Positions 8,578 to 15,742 of a DNA stretch of 38,391 bases are shown here, piece after piece. The translations under genes and the position numbers were made by a program. The number at the start of each line of letters is the position of its first letter. Position 1 is the stretch's first letter. The notes under the pieces were generated by a model. The model saw only the letters and a program-made list of their open reading frames with translations. It did no database searches and was not told the origin of the DNA. The DNA comes from Streptomyces spiralis (lineage in GTDB: Bacteria; Actinomycetota; Actinomycetes; Streptomycetales; Streptomycetaceae): positions 1-38,391 of the forward strand of contig NZ_BNBC01000042.1 of the NCBI RefSeq assembly GCF_014654675.1, given 5' to 3'.

Positions 8578-8841
8578 TCAGGCGGCCTTGCGGACGATCT
8601 CCACGGCGCCCTCGTCCAGCAGGGTCTTGACGGCCGCATCGCCGCCCGCGACGTCCAGGTTCATGTCGTGCAGGAGGCCGATGACGTTCCGGACGACCTT
8701 CTCCGGCTGTGTCTTCTCGGTGCCCTCCCAGACCAGCTCCGGGAAAACGGTCAGATAGACCTTGTCGTTTCCCTGGCTGTAGATGTTCACTTCCATGACG
8801 TCACGGAGAGCCATCCGGGCTTCGTAGATCAGGCTGTTCAT
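8578..8841 (-). CDS. Unknown 87-aa protein divergent from glycosyltransferase 1
   Basis: I do not recognise the family. The ATG at 8841 is preceded by GGTGG. The product starts MNSLIYEARMALRDVMEVNI and contains an acidic, amphipathic pattern with a beta-like core (KVYLTVFPELVW) and a helical C-terminal half ending EIVRKAA. It has no Cys, no signal peptide and no membrane segment, so a small cytoplasmic protein is likely. It is transcribed away from the UrdGT2-like gene and shares with it a 243-bp intergenic region that contains a GTTCAAC-N15-ATTGAAC inverted repeat, which suggests co-regulation with the glycosylation genes. The open frame extends far upstream (to 10038), but that part is antisense to the glycosyltransferase and is not counted. 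Confidence 0.7.
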   Translation of the reverse strand: MNSLIYEARMALRDVMEVNIYSQGNDKVYLTVFPELVWEGTEKTQPEKVVRNVIGLLHDMNLDVAGGDAAVKTLLDEGAVEIVRKAA

Positions 8842-8944
8842 GTGCCACCGACTTTCGGTATCCGTATTCTGAGGCTTCCTGGCCACACGTACCGACCTCA
8901 TGATGGTCAGCGGCCGAAGGGTGCGCAATGAGGCCCGGGGAATA

Positions 8945-8981
8945 CCCTGTTCAACTGCGCGAAATCCGCGATTGAACGGGG
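8945..8981. promoter_or_regulatory. Putative operator, inverted repeat with 15-bp spacer (site 1)
   Basis: CCCTGTTCAAC (8945-8955) and ATTGAACGGGG (8971-8981) are inverted, 9 of 11 positions complementary, separated by exactly 15 bases. The same core and spacing recur at 16877, 19502 and 34794. It lies about 104 bases before glycosyltransferase 1 and a similar distance from the divergent 87-aa gene. Confidence 0.6.
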
Positions 8982-9084
8982 TTGTCAATTGCCGGTGTTT
9001 GACAGAGAAAGGCCGCGCTGCGGACCATCGGTACTGTTCCGCAAATGCTGCAGGCCGCGTCCCACGAAAAGCATCCGGAGTGCC

Positions 9085-10260
9085 ATGAAAATCCTGTTCA
9101 TAACGACGGGCAGCCAGGCCACCTACTATGCCGCTGCTCCCCTGGCGACGGCCGCGCGCAACGCGGGCCACCAGGTCATGCTGGCCGCCCACGAGCCGTG
9201 GGTGGAGACCGCGGAGGCCATCGGCCTTCCCACGTTCTGCTTCACCGTCGACCCGATCCGGCACTTCATGCGGATCAGCAACCCGGGCAAGGGGCTGCGC
9301 TTCCCCCGGGAGCTGGGCGACGAGGAGATGATCGGGCAGGGCCGCGGCTTCGCGAAGATGGGCCTGGCCGGGGTGAAGTCCCTGCTGGAGCTGGCCAAGG
9401 ACTGGACCCCGGACGTGGTCGTGGGCAGCTCGCAGAGCTACGCCGCGATGCTGCTCGCCGCCCACCTGAAGGTCCCCTACGTGCGCCACATCGAGTACCT
9501 GGGCATTCCGCTCACCGGTATCGACCCGGGCGCCGAGGAGGAACTGCGGCCGGAGATGGAGCGGCTGGGCGTGGACGGGCTGCTCAAGCCCGATCTGCTC
9601 CTGGACTCGACCCCGCCGTCGCTGCGGCCCTCGCACGACCCGGCCGCGCAGCCGATGCGCTGGATCCCCAGCAACCCGCAGCGCCGGCTGGAGCGCTGGA
9701 TGTACACCCGGCCCGAGGGCCGCCGGCGTGTGGTGATCACCTCCGGCTTCCGCAGCCTGATGTTCCGCGACCCGGGCTGGTCCATGCCGCTGCTGGTCAA
9801 GGAGCTGGACAAGCTGGGTGCCGAGGCGCTGATCGCGGCGAACCCGGGCGCCGTCGAGCGGTTCGGCGCCGAGCTGGGCGACGCGCGCGTCGGCTGGATC
9901 CCGATCGACGTCACCGCCGCCACCTGTGACCTGGCGGTCCACCACGGCGGCGCGACCACCGCGACGACGCTCATGGCCAACGGCGTGCCGCAGCTGGTCA
10001 TCCCGGAGAACCCGCCGGAGTTCCCGCCGAACTACCACCGGGAGGCCATCGCCAAGGCCATCACCGACTTCGGTGCCGGCAAGACGCTGTGGCCGCAGGC
10101 GCAGGAGCCCGACAAGGCGCCGGGCGAAGTGATCGCCGCGGCCTGCCGGGAACTGCTGGAGAACCCGAGCTACACCGAGCGGACGCAGTTCATCGCCAAG
10201 GAGATCTCGACGCTGCCCACCCCCGCCGAGATCGTGCCGAAGCTGGAGGCACTGGTCTGA
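9085..10260 (+). CDS. Glycosyltransferase, UrdGT2/LanGT2-like (GT1 family)
   Basis: A 391-residue GT-B fold enzyme transferring a deoxysugar from an NDP-sugar to an aromatic polyketide. ATG 9085 is chosen for GGAG four bases upstream and because the N-terminal fold starts directly (MKILFITTGSQATYYAAAPL). The family marks are WMYTRPEGRRRVVITSG in the middle and the donor-binding motif LAVHHGGATTATTL near residue 285. This opening and middle resemble angucycline enzymes such as UrdGT2, some of which make C-C glycosidic bonds; C- or O-transfer cannot be told from sequence here. A paralogue lies convergently at 10452-11528. Confidence 0.88.
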   Translation: MKILFITTGSQATYYAAAPLATAARNAGHQVMLAAHEPWVETAEAIGLPTFCFTVDPIRHFMRISNPGKGLRFPRELGDEEMIGQGRGFAKMGLAGVKSLLELAKDWTPDVVVGSSQSYAAMLLAAHLKVPYVRHIEYLGIPLTGIDPGAEEELRPEMERLGVDGLLKPDLLLDSTPPSLRPSHDPAAQPMRWIPSNPQRRLERWMYTRPEGRRRVVITSGFRSLMFRDPGWSMPLLVKELDKLGAEALIAANPGAVERFGAELGDARVGWIPIDVTAATCDLAVHHGGATTATTLMANGVPQLVIPENPPEFPPNYHREAIAKAITDFGAGKTLWPQAQEPDKAPGEVIAAACRELLENPSYTERTQFIAKEISTLPTPAEIVPKLEALV

Positions 10261-10284
10261 GGGCCGGCGCTTCGTCTGACCCGC

Positions 10285-10344
10285 AACGCGAGTCGCCCTG
10301 AGACCGCGGAGAGCTTCTCCGCCGGTCTCAGGGCGACTTGCGTT
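10285..10344. terminator. Bidirectional terminator between convergent glycosyltransferases
   Basis: A long stem of about 28 bp joins AACGCGAGTCGCCCTGAGAC and following bases (10285-10312) to its inverted copy (10316-10344), with one mismatch and one bulge, around a three-base loop. It starts 24 bases after the stop of the first gene and precedes the 3' end of the second by about 107 bases. Confidence 0.85.
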
Positions 10345-10451
10345 ACGGGCGGTGCCGGCAGTGCAGGCGGTGCGGGCGATGTCGGCGGTGCGGGCGGTGG
10401 TGTGGCCGGCCGGGCCGCCCGGCCGGCCACAGGTCAGCGGCCGGCCACGGG

Positions 10452-11528
10452 TCAGCGGGCGGCGAGGGCCTCGATGTCGCGCAGCACCTCGTCCGGGGTG
10501 GGCAGCGCGGCGCTCTCCGCGGCCAGGGTGCGGGTCCGCTCGGCGTACCGGGGCTCGGCGAGGATCTCCCGGCAGCCCGCGGCGACCACCTCGTCCGGGT
10601 CCTGCCCCGCCGGCGGCCGGTGCCGGTCCACCAGCAGCGCGGCGCCGAAGCCGCTGAGGGACTCGGCGACCGCCTTGCCGTAGCCGTTGTCGGGGACGAT
10701 CAGCTGCGGCACGCCGGCGTTGACCAACGTCATGGCGGTGGTCGCGCCGCCGTGATGGACCGCCAGGTCACAGGTGGGGGCGACGACGTCCAGGGGGATC
10801 CAGCCGATGCGTACGTCGCCCAGTTCCCCGCCGTAGCGCTCGGCGGCCTCGGGCAGCGCCGCGATCAGCACCTCGGCTCCCGCCCCGGTCAGCTCGTCCA
10901 CCAGCCGGCGCAGCGAGCTGCCGGAGGTGTCGAGCATCAGGTTGCGGGTGCCCGCGGTGATCAGCACCCGGCGGCGGCCCTCGGGGCGGGTGTACATCCA
11001 GGGTTCGACCCGGCGCTGGCTCACCCGGGGGACCCAGCGCATCGCCCGCCCGGCGGGAGCGCCCGGCGGGCGCAGGGACGGCGGGCACAGGTCGATGAAG
11101 AGGTCGGGATCCGGCAGTTCGGCGAGCCCGAGGCGCTCCAGTTGCGGCTGAAGCTCCGCCACCGCCGTGACGTCCCGGCGTGCCATCGGGGCGATGTGCC
11201 AGATGTGGCGGACGTAGGGCACCTTCAGGGCGGCGGCGAGCACCCGGGGGACGTGGGACAGGCCCCCGACGACCAGGTCGGGCGTCCACTGCCGGGTCAG
11301 TTCCAGCAGGGCGTCGATGCGGGCGGCGGCCGTCATGCCGTCCTGGCCGTAGCGCATGCGCTCGGAGGTGATGCAGACCGCGGGGAGCCCGACGGACTGT
11401 GCCGCCGCCATCAGCGGTTCGTCGGCGGCCAGCAGGATCTCGTGGCCGGCGTTGCGGGCGGCGGCGGCGAGGGGGGCGACGCCGAAGACGGCCGCCTGGC
11501 TGCCACCGACGGTGAACAGTGTTTTCAT
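10452..11528 (-). CDS. Glycosyltransferase, UrdGT2-like paralogue
   Basis: A 358-residue GT-B enzyme, clearly a paralogue of the gene at 9085. It shares the opening KTLFTVGGSQAAVFGVAPLA, the middle WMYTRPEGRRRVLITAG and the donor motif LAVHHGGATTAMTL (near residue 257), but lacks about 30 residues in the first half. ATG 11528 is preceded by AAGGAG four bases away. That ribosome site lies within the conserved left end of an IS200/IS605-like remnant (see 11529-11650), so the gene's own upstream region appears to have been replaced. Probably attaches a second deoxysugar; acceptor and bond type unknown. Confidence 0.87.
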   Translation of the reverse strand: MKTLFTVGGSQAAVFGVAPLAAAARNAGHEILLAADEPLMAAAQSVGLPAVCITSERMRYGQDGMTAAARIDALLELTRQWTPDLVVGGLSHVPRVLAAALKVPYVRHIWHIAPMARRDVTAVAELQPQLERLGLAELPDPDLFIDLCPPSLRPPGAPAGRAMRWVPRVSQRRVEPWMYTRPEGRRRVLITAGTRNLMLDTSGSSLRRLVDELTGAGAEVLIAALPEAAERYGGELGDVRIGWIPLDVVAPTCDLAVHHGGATTAMTLVNAGVPQLIVPDNGYGKAVAESLSGFGAALLVDRHRPPAGQDPDEVVAAGCREILAEPRYAERTRTLAAESAALPTPDEVLRDIEALAAR

Positions 11529-11650
11529 CAGGCTCCTTCGAGGAAGCCCCGCCCTTCAGGGCGGGGTGGGGGTACCTCCCGCTTGCGGGGGAGAATCGAA
11601 CCCCTGCGGAGCAGGGCAAGGAACGGCGATTCGCCGTCAGGGCGGATCGC
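11529..11650 (+). mobile_element. Solo IS200/IS605-type left end (remnant)
   Basis: This stretch matches the left end of the tnpB element at 28192: the palindrome CCCCGCCCTTCAGGGCGGGG in place of the TTCAGG hairpin, then GTGGGGGTACCTCCCGCTTG, then a GCGGAGCAGGGCA hairpin. No tnpB, tnpA or right-end hairpin follows. As with both full elements, the end abuts a start codon read on the opposite strand (TTTTCAT then CAGGCTCCTT). Its CTCCTT supplies the Shine-Dalgarno of the glycosyltransferase at 11528. The remaining bases to 11788 show no gene. Confidence 0.7.
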
Positions 11651-11788
11651 CGTACCCCGTCCACAGTCGTGCACTACGATCGGTGCGCCCGATCGGCGAT
11701 GACCAAGCCGGGCCGGGCCTACCGCCGGGCTGGCGGGATGTCAGGTCTGTGGAGCCGGGTGCAGGGTCTGCGGGACGCGGTGCGGGGC

Positions 11789-12658
11789 TCAGCCGGCCTG
11801 GGCCATCTCCATGACGTAGCGGCCGTAGGAGGAGTGGGCGAGGCGGCTGCCGAGCCGGTAGCAGGACTCCTGGTCGATGTAGCCCATGCGCCAGGCGATC
11901 TCCTCCAGGCAGGCGATGCGCACGCCCTGGCGGTGTTCCAGGACCTGGACGTAATCCCCGGCCTCCATGAGCGCGTCGTGGGTTCCGGTGTCCAGCCAGA
12001 CGAATCCGCGGCCGAGCGGGATGAGCTGGGCCTGGCCGCGCTCCAGGTAGACGCGGTTGAGGTCGGTGATCTCCAGCTCGCCGCGTTCGGAGGGCCGCAG
12101 CTGCCGGGCGATGTCCACGACCTGGTTGTCGTAGAGGTACAGCCCGGTGATCGCCATGTTGGTCTGCGGGTCGGCGGGCTTCTCCTCCAGGGCGACGAGT
12201 CTGCCCTGCTCGTCCAGGGTGCCGACGCCGTAGCGCTCGGGGTCGCGCACCGGGTAGCCGAACAGGACACAGCCCTTGATGTCCCGGGCGGCCCGCTGGA
12301 GCATGGGGCCGAACTCGTATCCGTGGAAGATGTTGTCGCCCAGCACCAGGGCGACGGAGTCGTCCCCGATGTGGTCCGCGGAGACCAGGAACGCGTCGGC
12401 GAGCCCCCGGGGCTTGTCCTGCTCCGCGTAGGTCAGGGTGATGCCCAGCCAGGAGCCGTCGCCCAGCAGCCGCCGGAACATCTCCGAGTCCTCGGGCGTG
12501 GTGATGATCTCGATTTCGGTGATCCCCGCCAGCATCAGGACCGAAAGCGGGTAGTAAATCATTGGCTTGTCGTAGACCGGGAGCATTTGCTTGGAGACCC
12601 CGAGAGTGATCGGATGGAGTCTCGTGCCATTGCCGCCGGCCAGGATGATGCCCTTCAC
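11789..12658 (-). CDS. rmlA: Glucose-1-phosphate thymidylyltransferase, RmlA type
   Basis: Makes dTDP-glucose from glucose 1-phosphate and dTTP, the first committed step to deoxysugars. The 289-residue length is that of the short tetrameric RmlA class rather than the longer StrD class. GTG 12658 is chosen for GGAGG at proper spacing and immediate start of the fold (KGIILAGGNGTRLHP). Further marks are SKQMLPVYDKPMIYYPL, LGDNIFHG, GVG and EEKPADPQT. Divergent from the ketoreductase gene. The 4,6-dehydratase and 2,3-dehydratase that should follow in the pathway are not in the window. Confidence 0.95.
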   Translation of the reverse strand: MKGIILAGGNGTRLHPITLGVSKQMLPVYDKPMIYYPLSVLMLAGITEIEIITTPEDSEMFRRLLGDGSWLGITLTYAEQDKPRGLADAFLVSADHIGDDSVALVLGDNIFHGYEFGPMLQRAARDIKGCVLFGYPVRDPERYGVGTLDEQGRLVALEEKPADPQTNMAITGLYLYDNQVVDIARQLRPSERGELEITDLNRVYLERGQAQLIPLGRGFVWLDTGTHDALMEAGDYVQVLEHRQGVRIACLEEIAWRMGYIDQESCYRLGSRLAHSSYGRYVMEMAQAG

Positions 12659-12854
12659 CGTGGCGCCTCCTCAGTAACTTCGTGCCGCTCGGGCGGTGCC
12701 CGCACTTTATCGGTGGCCGCCACCCGGCCGAAAGGCTCCTCGGAGCCCACCGGCTTGAATAGCGTGTTTGTTGACAGACACGGGTCCGCATACTCAGGCT
12801 GACGGCATACCGGTTTCAGGCATGCGCATTTACTGTCGTCGTTTAGGTGGACCT

Positions 12855-13856
12855 GTGGAAATCGAAGATCTGACGCCCGTTCTCGAATCCGGTCCAAGGG
12901 CCGGTATCGGCATCATCGGGTGCGCCGACATCGCGGTGCGGCGGGCCCTCCCCGCGATCCACCGCTCGCCGTTCCGGCTGGTGGCGGTCGCGAGCCGCTC
13001 CCGGCAGAAGGCCGAGGGCGTGGCGGCCGCCGCCGGCTGCGCGGCCGTCGAGGGCTACGAGCACCTCCTGGAACTGCCCGGCATCGACGCGGTCTACATC
13101 CCGCTGCCCAACAGCGAGCACGCCACGTGGGCGCAGCGGGCGCTGGAGGCGGGAAAGCACGTCCTGATCGAGAAGCCCGCGGTGCCCGCCGAGGACACCG
13201 CCCGGGATCTCGTCGCGCTCGCCGAGAAGCACTCACTGGTCGTCATGGAGAACTTCGCCTTCCTCCGCCACCCCCAGCACGAGCAGGCACAGGCGCTGGT
13301 GGCCGACGGGGCGATCGGAGAACTGCGGTCCTACAACGGCGCGTTCGGCATTCCGCCGACCGATCCGCGCGGCATCAAGTACCAGGCGGACCTGGGCGGC
13401 GGGGCACTGTGGGAGGTCGGCTGCTATCCGGTGCGCGCGGCCCAGGAGTACCTGGCGCCGTCGGCGCGGGTGCTGGGGGCCGGTCTGACGTTCGATCCGG
13501 AGCTGGGCGTGGACGTCTCCGGGGTGGCGCTGCTGGGCGACGACGACGGGGTCACCGCGCACTGTTCCTTCGGCCTGTCCCACGGCTACCGGTCGACCTA
13601 CGACCTGTGGGGCAGCGAGGGGCGGCTGGTCCTGGAATGGGCGTTCACGCCCTCGCACAGCGCCCGGCCGGTGCTGCGGCTGGAGCAGAAGGACCGCCAG
13701 ATACGGATCGTCGCCCCGGCCTCGGACCAGTTCCTCGGCGTGTTCACCGCGTTCCACGACGCCGTGCGCGACCCGGCGGCGCGGGCGGCGCACCACCGCG
13801 ACCTGGTGCGGCAGGCGGGGCTGATGGCCCGCATCCGCGCGCAGGCCCTCGGCTGA
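12855..13856 (+). CDS. Gfo/Idh/MocA-family NDP-sugar 3-ketoreductase
   Basis: NAD(P)H-dependent oxidoreductase of 333 residues. Related cluster enzymes (KijD10 class) reduce the 3-keto group formed during 2-deoxygenation of dTDP-4-keto-6-deoxyhexoses. The Rossmann motif GIGIIGCADIAVRR is at residues 17-30, the EKP motif at 106-108, and the active-site region reads GGGALWEVGCYPVRAA. GTG 12855 follows AGGTGG; an upstream ATG (12822) is in frame but would add a tail without a clear ribosome site. The pairing with an rmlA gene, and the epimerase downstream on the other strand, supports a deoxysugar role. Confidence 0.85.
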   Translation: MEIEDLTPVLESGPRAGIGIIGCADIAVRRALPAIHRSPFRLVAVASRSRQKAEGVAAAAGCAAVEGYEHLLELPGIDAVYIPLPNSEHATWAQRALEAGKHVLIEKPAVPAEDTARDLVALAEKHSLVVMENFAFLRHPQHEQAQALVADGAIGELRSYNGAFGIPPTDPRGIKYQADLGGGALWEVGCYPVRAAQEYLAPSARVLGAGLTFDPELGVDVSGVALLGDDDGVTAHCSFGLSHGYRSTYDLWGSEGRLVLEWAFTPSHSARPVLRLEQKDRQIRIVAPASDQFLGVFTAFHDAVRDPAARAAHHRDLVRQAGLMARIRAQALG

Positions 13857-13864
13857 AGAGGCAA

Positions 13865-13912
13865 CGGCAGAGCGGCGGCCGGCGTCCTTGGACGCAGGCC
13901 GCCGCTCTGCCG
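13865..13912. terminator. Bidirectional terminator between ketoreductase and epimerase genes
   Basis: CGGCAGAGCGGCGGCC (13865-13880) pairs perfectly with 13897-13912, and an inner GCGTCC/GACGC extends the stem. It lies between convergent genes. Confidence 0.85.
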
Positions 13913-13939
13913 CTCTGCCGCTCTGCCGCTCTGCCGCTC
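13905..13939. repeat. Tandem octamer CTCTGCCG, four copies
   Basis: CTCTGCCG is repeated four times without interruption from 13905 to 13936 with a partial fifth unit. The first copy forms the 3' side of the terminator stem, so slippage would give alternative stems of the same sequence. Confidence 0.85.
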
Positions 13940-13944
13940 GCTGG

Positions 13945-14553
13945 CTATCGTCCGGCCCGTGCCGCGGTGAGCGGGCGCGGCGGGCACTGTTCCCAGGTGG
14001 GCAGCAGGCCGGCCGCCACCGCCTCGGCGAGGGTGGGCGCCGCGGCGTCCTTGTCCGAGCGGATCGGCGATTCCTTCAGGTTCCAGGGCAGGGCGAGGTC
14101 CGGGTCGAGCGCGTCGATGTCGATCATCGTCCCGGGCACGTACTCCTGCGAGCAGAGGTAGCTCATGCACGTGTCGTCCGTGAGGGCGAGGAAGGCGTGC
14201 CCGACCCCGTCGGGCAGGTACACGGCCGTCCCCGTCTGGGGGCTCTGGTGGGTGACGTCGTAGTGGCCGAACGTCGGTGAGCCGACCCGGAGGTCGACGG
14301 CGATGTCCAGGGCGGCGCCCCGCACACAGGTGACGAACTTCGCCTGGCCGGGCGGGACCGTGGTGCCGTGGATGCCCCGCAGGGTGTTGCGCCGGGACAC
14401 CGAGTAGTTGACCTGGCGGACCGTGAACTCCCAGCCGCCCTCCGCCAGCAGGGCGCTGGCCCGCACGGATTCGAAGAAGTGTCCCCGCCGGTCGCTCAGC
14501 GGCTCGGGTTCGACGCGGTAGGCGCCGGGGACCGTCATTTCCGTTATCAGCAC
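13945..14553 (-). CDS. dTDP-4-keto-6-deoxyhexose 3,5-epimerase (RmlC family)
   Basis: Cupin-fold epimerase of 202 residues that inverts C3 and/or C5 of a dTDP-4-keto-6-deoxysugar, giving L-configured sugars. The RGIHG motif (59-63) contains the catalytic His62, and SYLCSQEY carries the Tyr used as acid in RmlC (Tyr132). In cluster homologues such as EvaD only C5 may be epimerised; sequence alone does not decide. GTG 14553 follows GAGGAG. Located 18 bases after the sulfotransferase-like gene, so it is the last gene of the operon 16771 to 13945. Confidence 0.9.
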   Translation of the reverse strand: MLITEMTVPGAYRVEPEPLSDRRGHFFESVRASALLAEGGWEFTVRQVNYSVSRRNTLRGIHGTTVPPGQAKFVTCVRGAALDIAVDLRVGSPTFGHYDVTHQSPQTGTAVYLPDGVGHAFLALTDDTCMSYLCSQEYVPGTMIDIDALDPDLALPWNLKESPIRSDKDAAAPTLAEAVAAGLLPTWEQCPPRPLTAARAGR

Positions 14554-14571
14554 CGAAGGCTCCTCGCCGGC

Positions 14572-15231
14572 TCAGCCGCCCGCGGCCGCGGCGCCGGCGG
14601 CCCGGGCGATCCGCTGCCGCATGGACGCGGTGTCGTTGGCGCGCGGGAACTCCTCCGGGGGGGCGTCGACCCCGAGGAAGGCGCACAGCGGCTCCCAGCC
14701 CTGCTGCACGTCGTAGACGAGGACGTTGTCCGCGCCCAGGGTGCGCACGACCTCCTCGTTGTGCCGGTGGTAGACCTCGATGGCGTGGTCCTTGTCGGAG
14801 AACCGGCCGCCGAACAGGCCGTCCCAGACCATGGCGGTGGTGACGCGGAACAGCCGGGCCTGCGGGCTGCCGGGCTTTGGGGGTTGGGCCGTGCTGCGCA
14901 GGGCGAACTGGTAGAGCGTGTCGTGGGTGCTGCGGTACCAGCTCTCCGCGTCGCGCACCGTGAGGATCACCTTGGCGTCCGGGAACGCCCCGCTGATCTG
15001 CCGGTAATAGACGGCGCACGGGCCGTCCACCGCTGAGCGGTAGCCGTCGAAGAGAGCCGCCCAGTCGGGGCTCTCGCCGTCGCAGACGATGCGCTCCCAC
15101 TGCTTGAGCCGCTCCGCGTCGCCGACGATGTCGAACATGTGGAAGGAGGGGCCGAGACCGAGCCGGTCCAGGGCCACCTTCAGCGAGGTCGTGCCGGTCC
15201 TGCCCAGGCCGGCGTTGATGAGCTTGAGCAC
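14572..15231 (-). CDS. Sulfotransferase-family protein (Sulfotransfer_4)
   Basis: A 219-residue P-loop protein. The N-terminus KLINAGLGRTGTTSLKVAL carries the 5'-phosphosulfate-binding loop of PAPS-dependent sulfotransferases, and FPDAKVILTVRDAESWYRS contains the second (3'-phosphate) element with RD and S. GTG 15231 follows AAGGGGAG. Members of this subfamily are widespread and few have known substrates, so O-sulfation of the product is only a possibility. It sits between the CMD-like gene (18 bases) and the epimerase gene, within one operon. Confidence 0.8.
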   Translation of the reverse strand: MLKLINAGLGRTGTTSLKVALDRLGLGPSFHMFDIVGDAERLKQWERIVCDGESPDWAALFDGYRSAVDGPCAVYYRQISGAFPDAKVILTVRDAESWYRSTHDTLYQFALRSTAQPPKPGSPQARLFRVTTAMVWDGLFGGRFSDKDHAIEVYHRHNEEVVRTLGADNVLVYDVQQGWEPLCAFLGVDAPPEEFPRANDTASMRQRIARAAGAAAAGG

Positions 15232-15249
15232 GGTGCCGTCTCCCCTTCT

Positions 15250-15696
15250 TCAGCGCCAGGCCGCGTCTTCCTGGCGGGTGGCGACGTTCACCCGGTTCCA
15301 GAAGTTGACCAGGCCGATGTGCATGAGCAGCGCGCCGAGCTGCTCGTCGGTGTAGTAGGCGGCGGACTTCTCCCAGACCTCGTCCGACGCCATGTCCTGC
15401 GGGTCGGTCATCAGCGTGACGGCCTCGGCCATCTCCAGTGCGGAGCGCTCGGCGTCGTCGAAGCAGGACTCGGTGCGCCAGCCGGCCACCCGCGGCAGCC
15501 GCTCGTCGATCTTCTCCGCCTGCTGCGGGTCGTCGGGGAAGGTGTAGGTGCGGCCGTTGATCTCGCTGACGCGCAGCCGGACGAGGTCGAGGGTGGTCCG
15601 TGGCACGCCCACCTTGCCGATGACCTCGGTCAGGTCGAGCAGGGGCTGCAGGGCGCCGGGAACGACCAGGGAGGGGTTGTCCATCCGTGGGGTCAT
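15250..15696 (-). CDS. Carboxymuconolactone decarboxylase-like (AhpD fold) protein lacking the CxxC
   Basis: A 148-residue all-helical AhpD/CMD-type protein. ATG 15696 follows AGGAG. The fold is recognised from LDLVRLRVSEINGRTYTF, where ordinary members read INGCxxC(I/V): both redox cysteines are absent and the only Cys in the protein (SCFDDAE) is elsewhere. The C-terminal half (YYTDEQLGALLMHIGLVNFW and NVATR) is also characteristic. It therefore should not act as a thiol peroxidase. Being in the middle of a tailoring operon it may have been recruited for another reaction or as a structural partner. Confidence 0.8.
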   Translation of the reverse strand: MTPRMDNPSLVVPGALQPLLDLTEVIGKVGVPRTTLDLVRLRVSEINGRTYTFPDDPQQAEKIDERLPRVAGWRTESCFDDAERSALEMAEAVTLMTDPQDMASDEVWEKSAAYYTDEQLGALLMHIGLVNFWNRVNVATRQEDAAWR

Positions 15697-15742
15697 CGGT
15701 CTTCTCCTGTGCGGTGTGATGGGTCGGTTGCTCGCGGCGGCC

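Noticed and set aside
8842..10038. Upstream extension of the 87-aa protein frame to 486 codons
   Set aside because: The extension is antisense to glycosyltransferase 1; the conserved-looking protein begins at ATG 8841 with a ribosome site.
12721..12800. TTGAATAGC and TTGACAG boxes before the ketoreductase as a fifth operator site
   Set aside because: No partner arm at the 15-bp spacing seen in the other four; TTGACA has no -10 box at a normal distance.
13905..13939. Tandem octamers as a CRISPR-like array
   Set aside because: The units are only 8 bp with no spacers and no cas genes are near.
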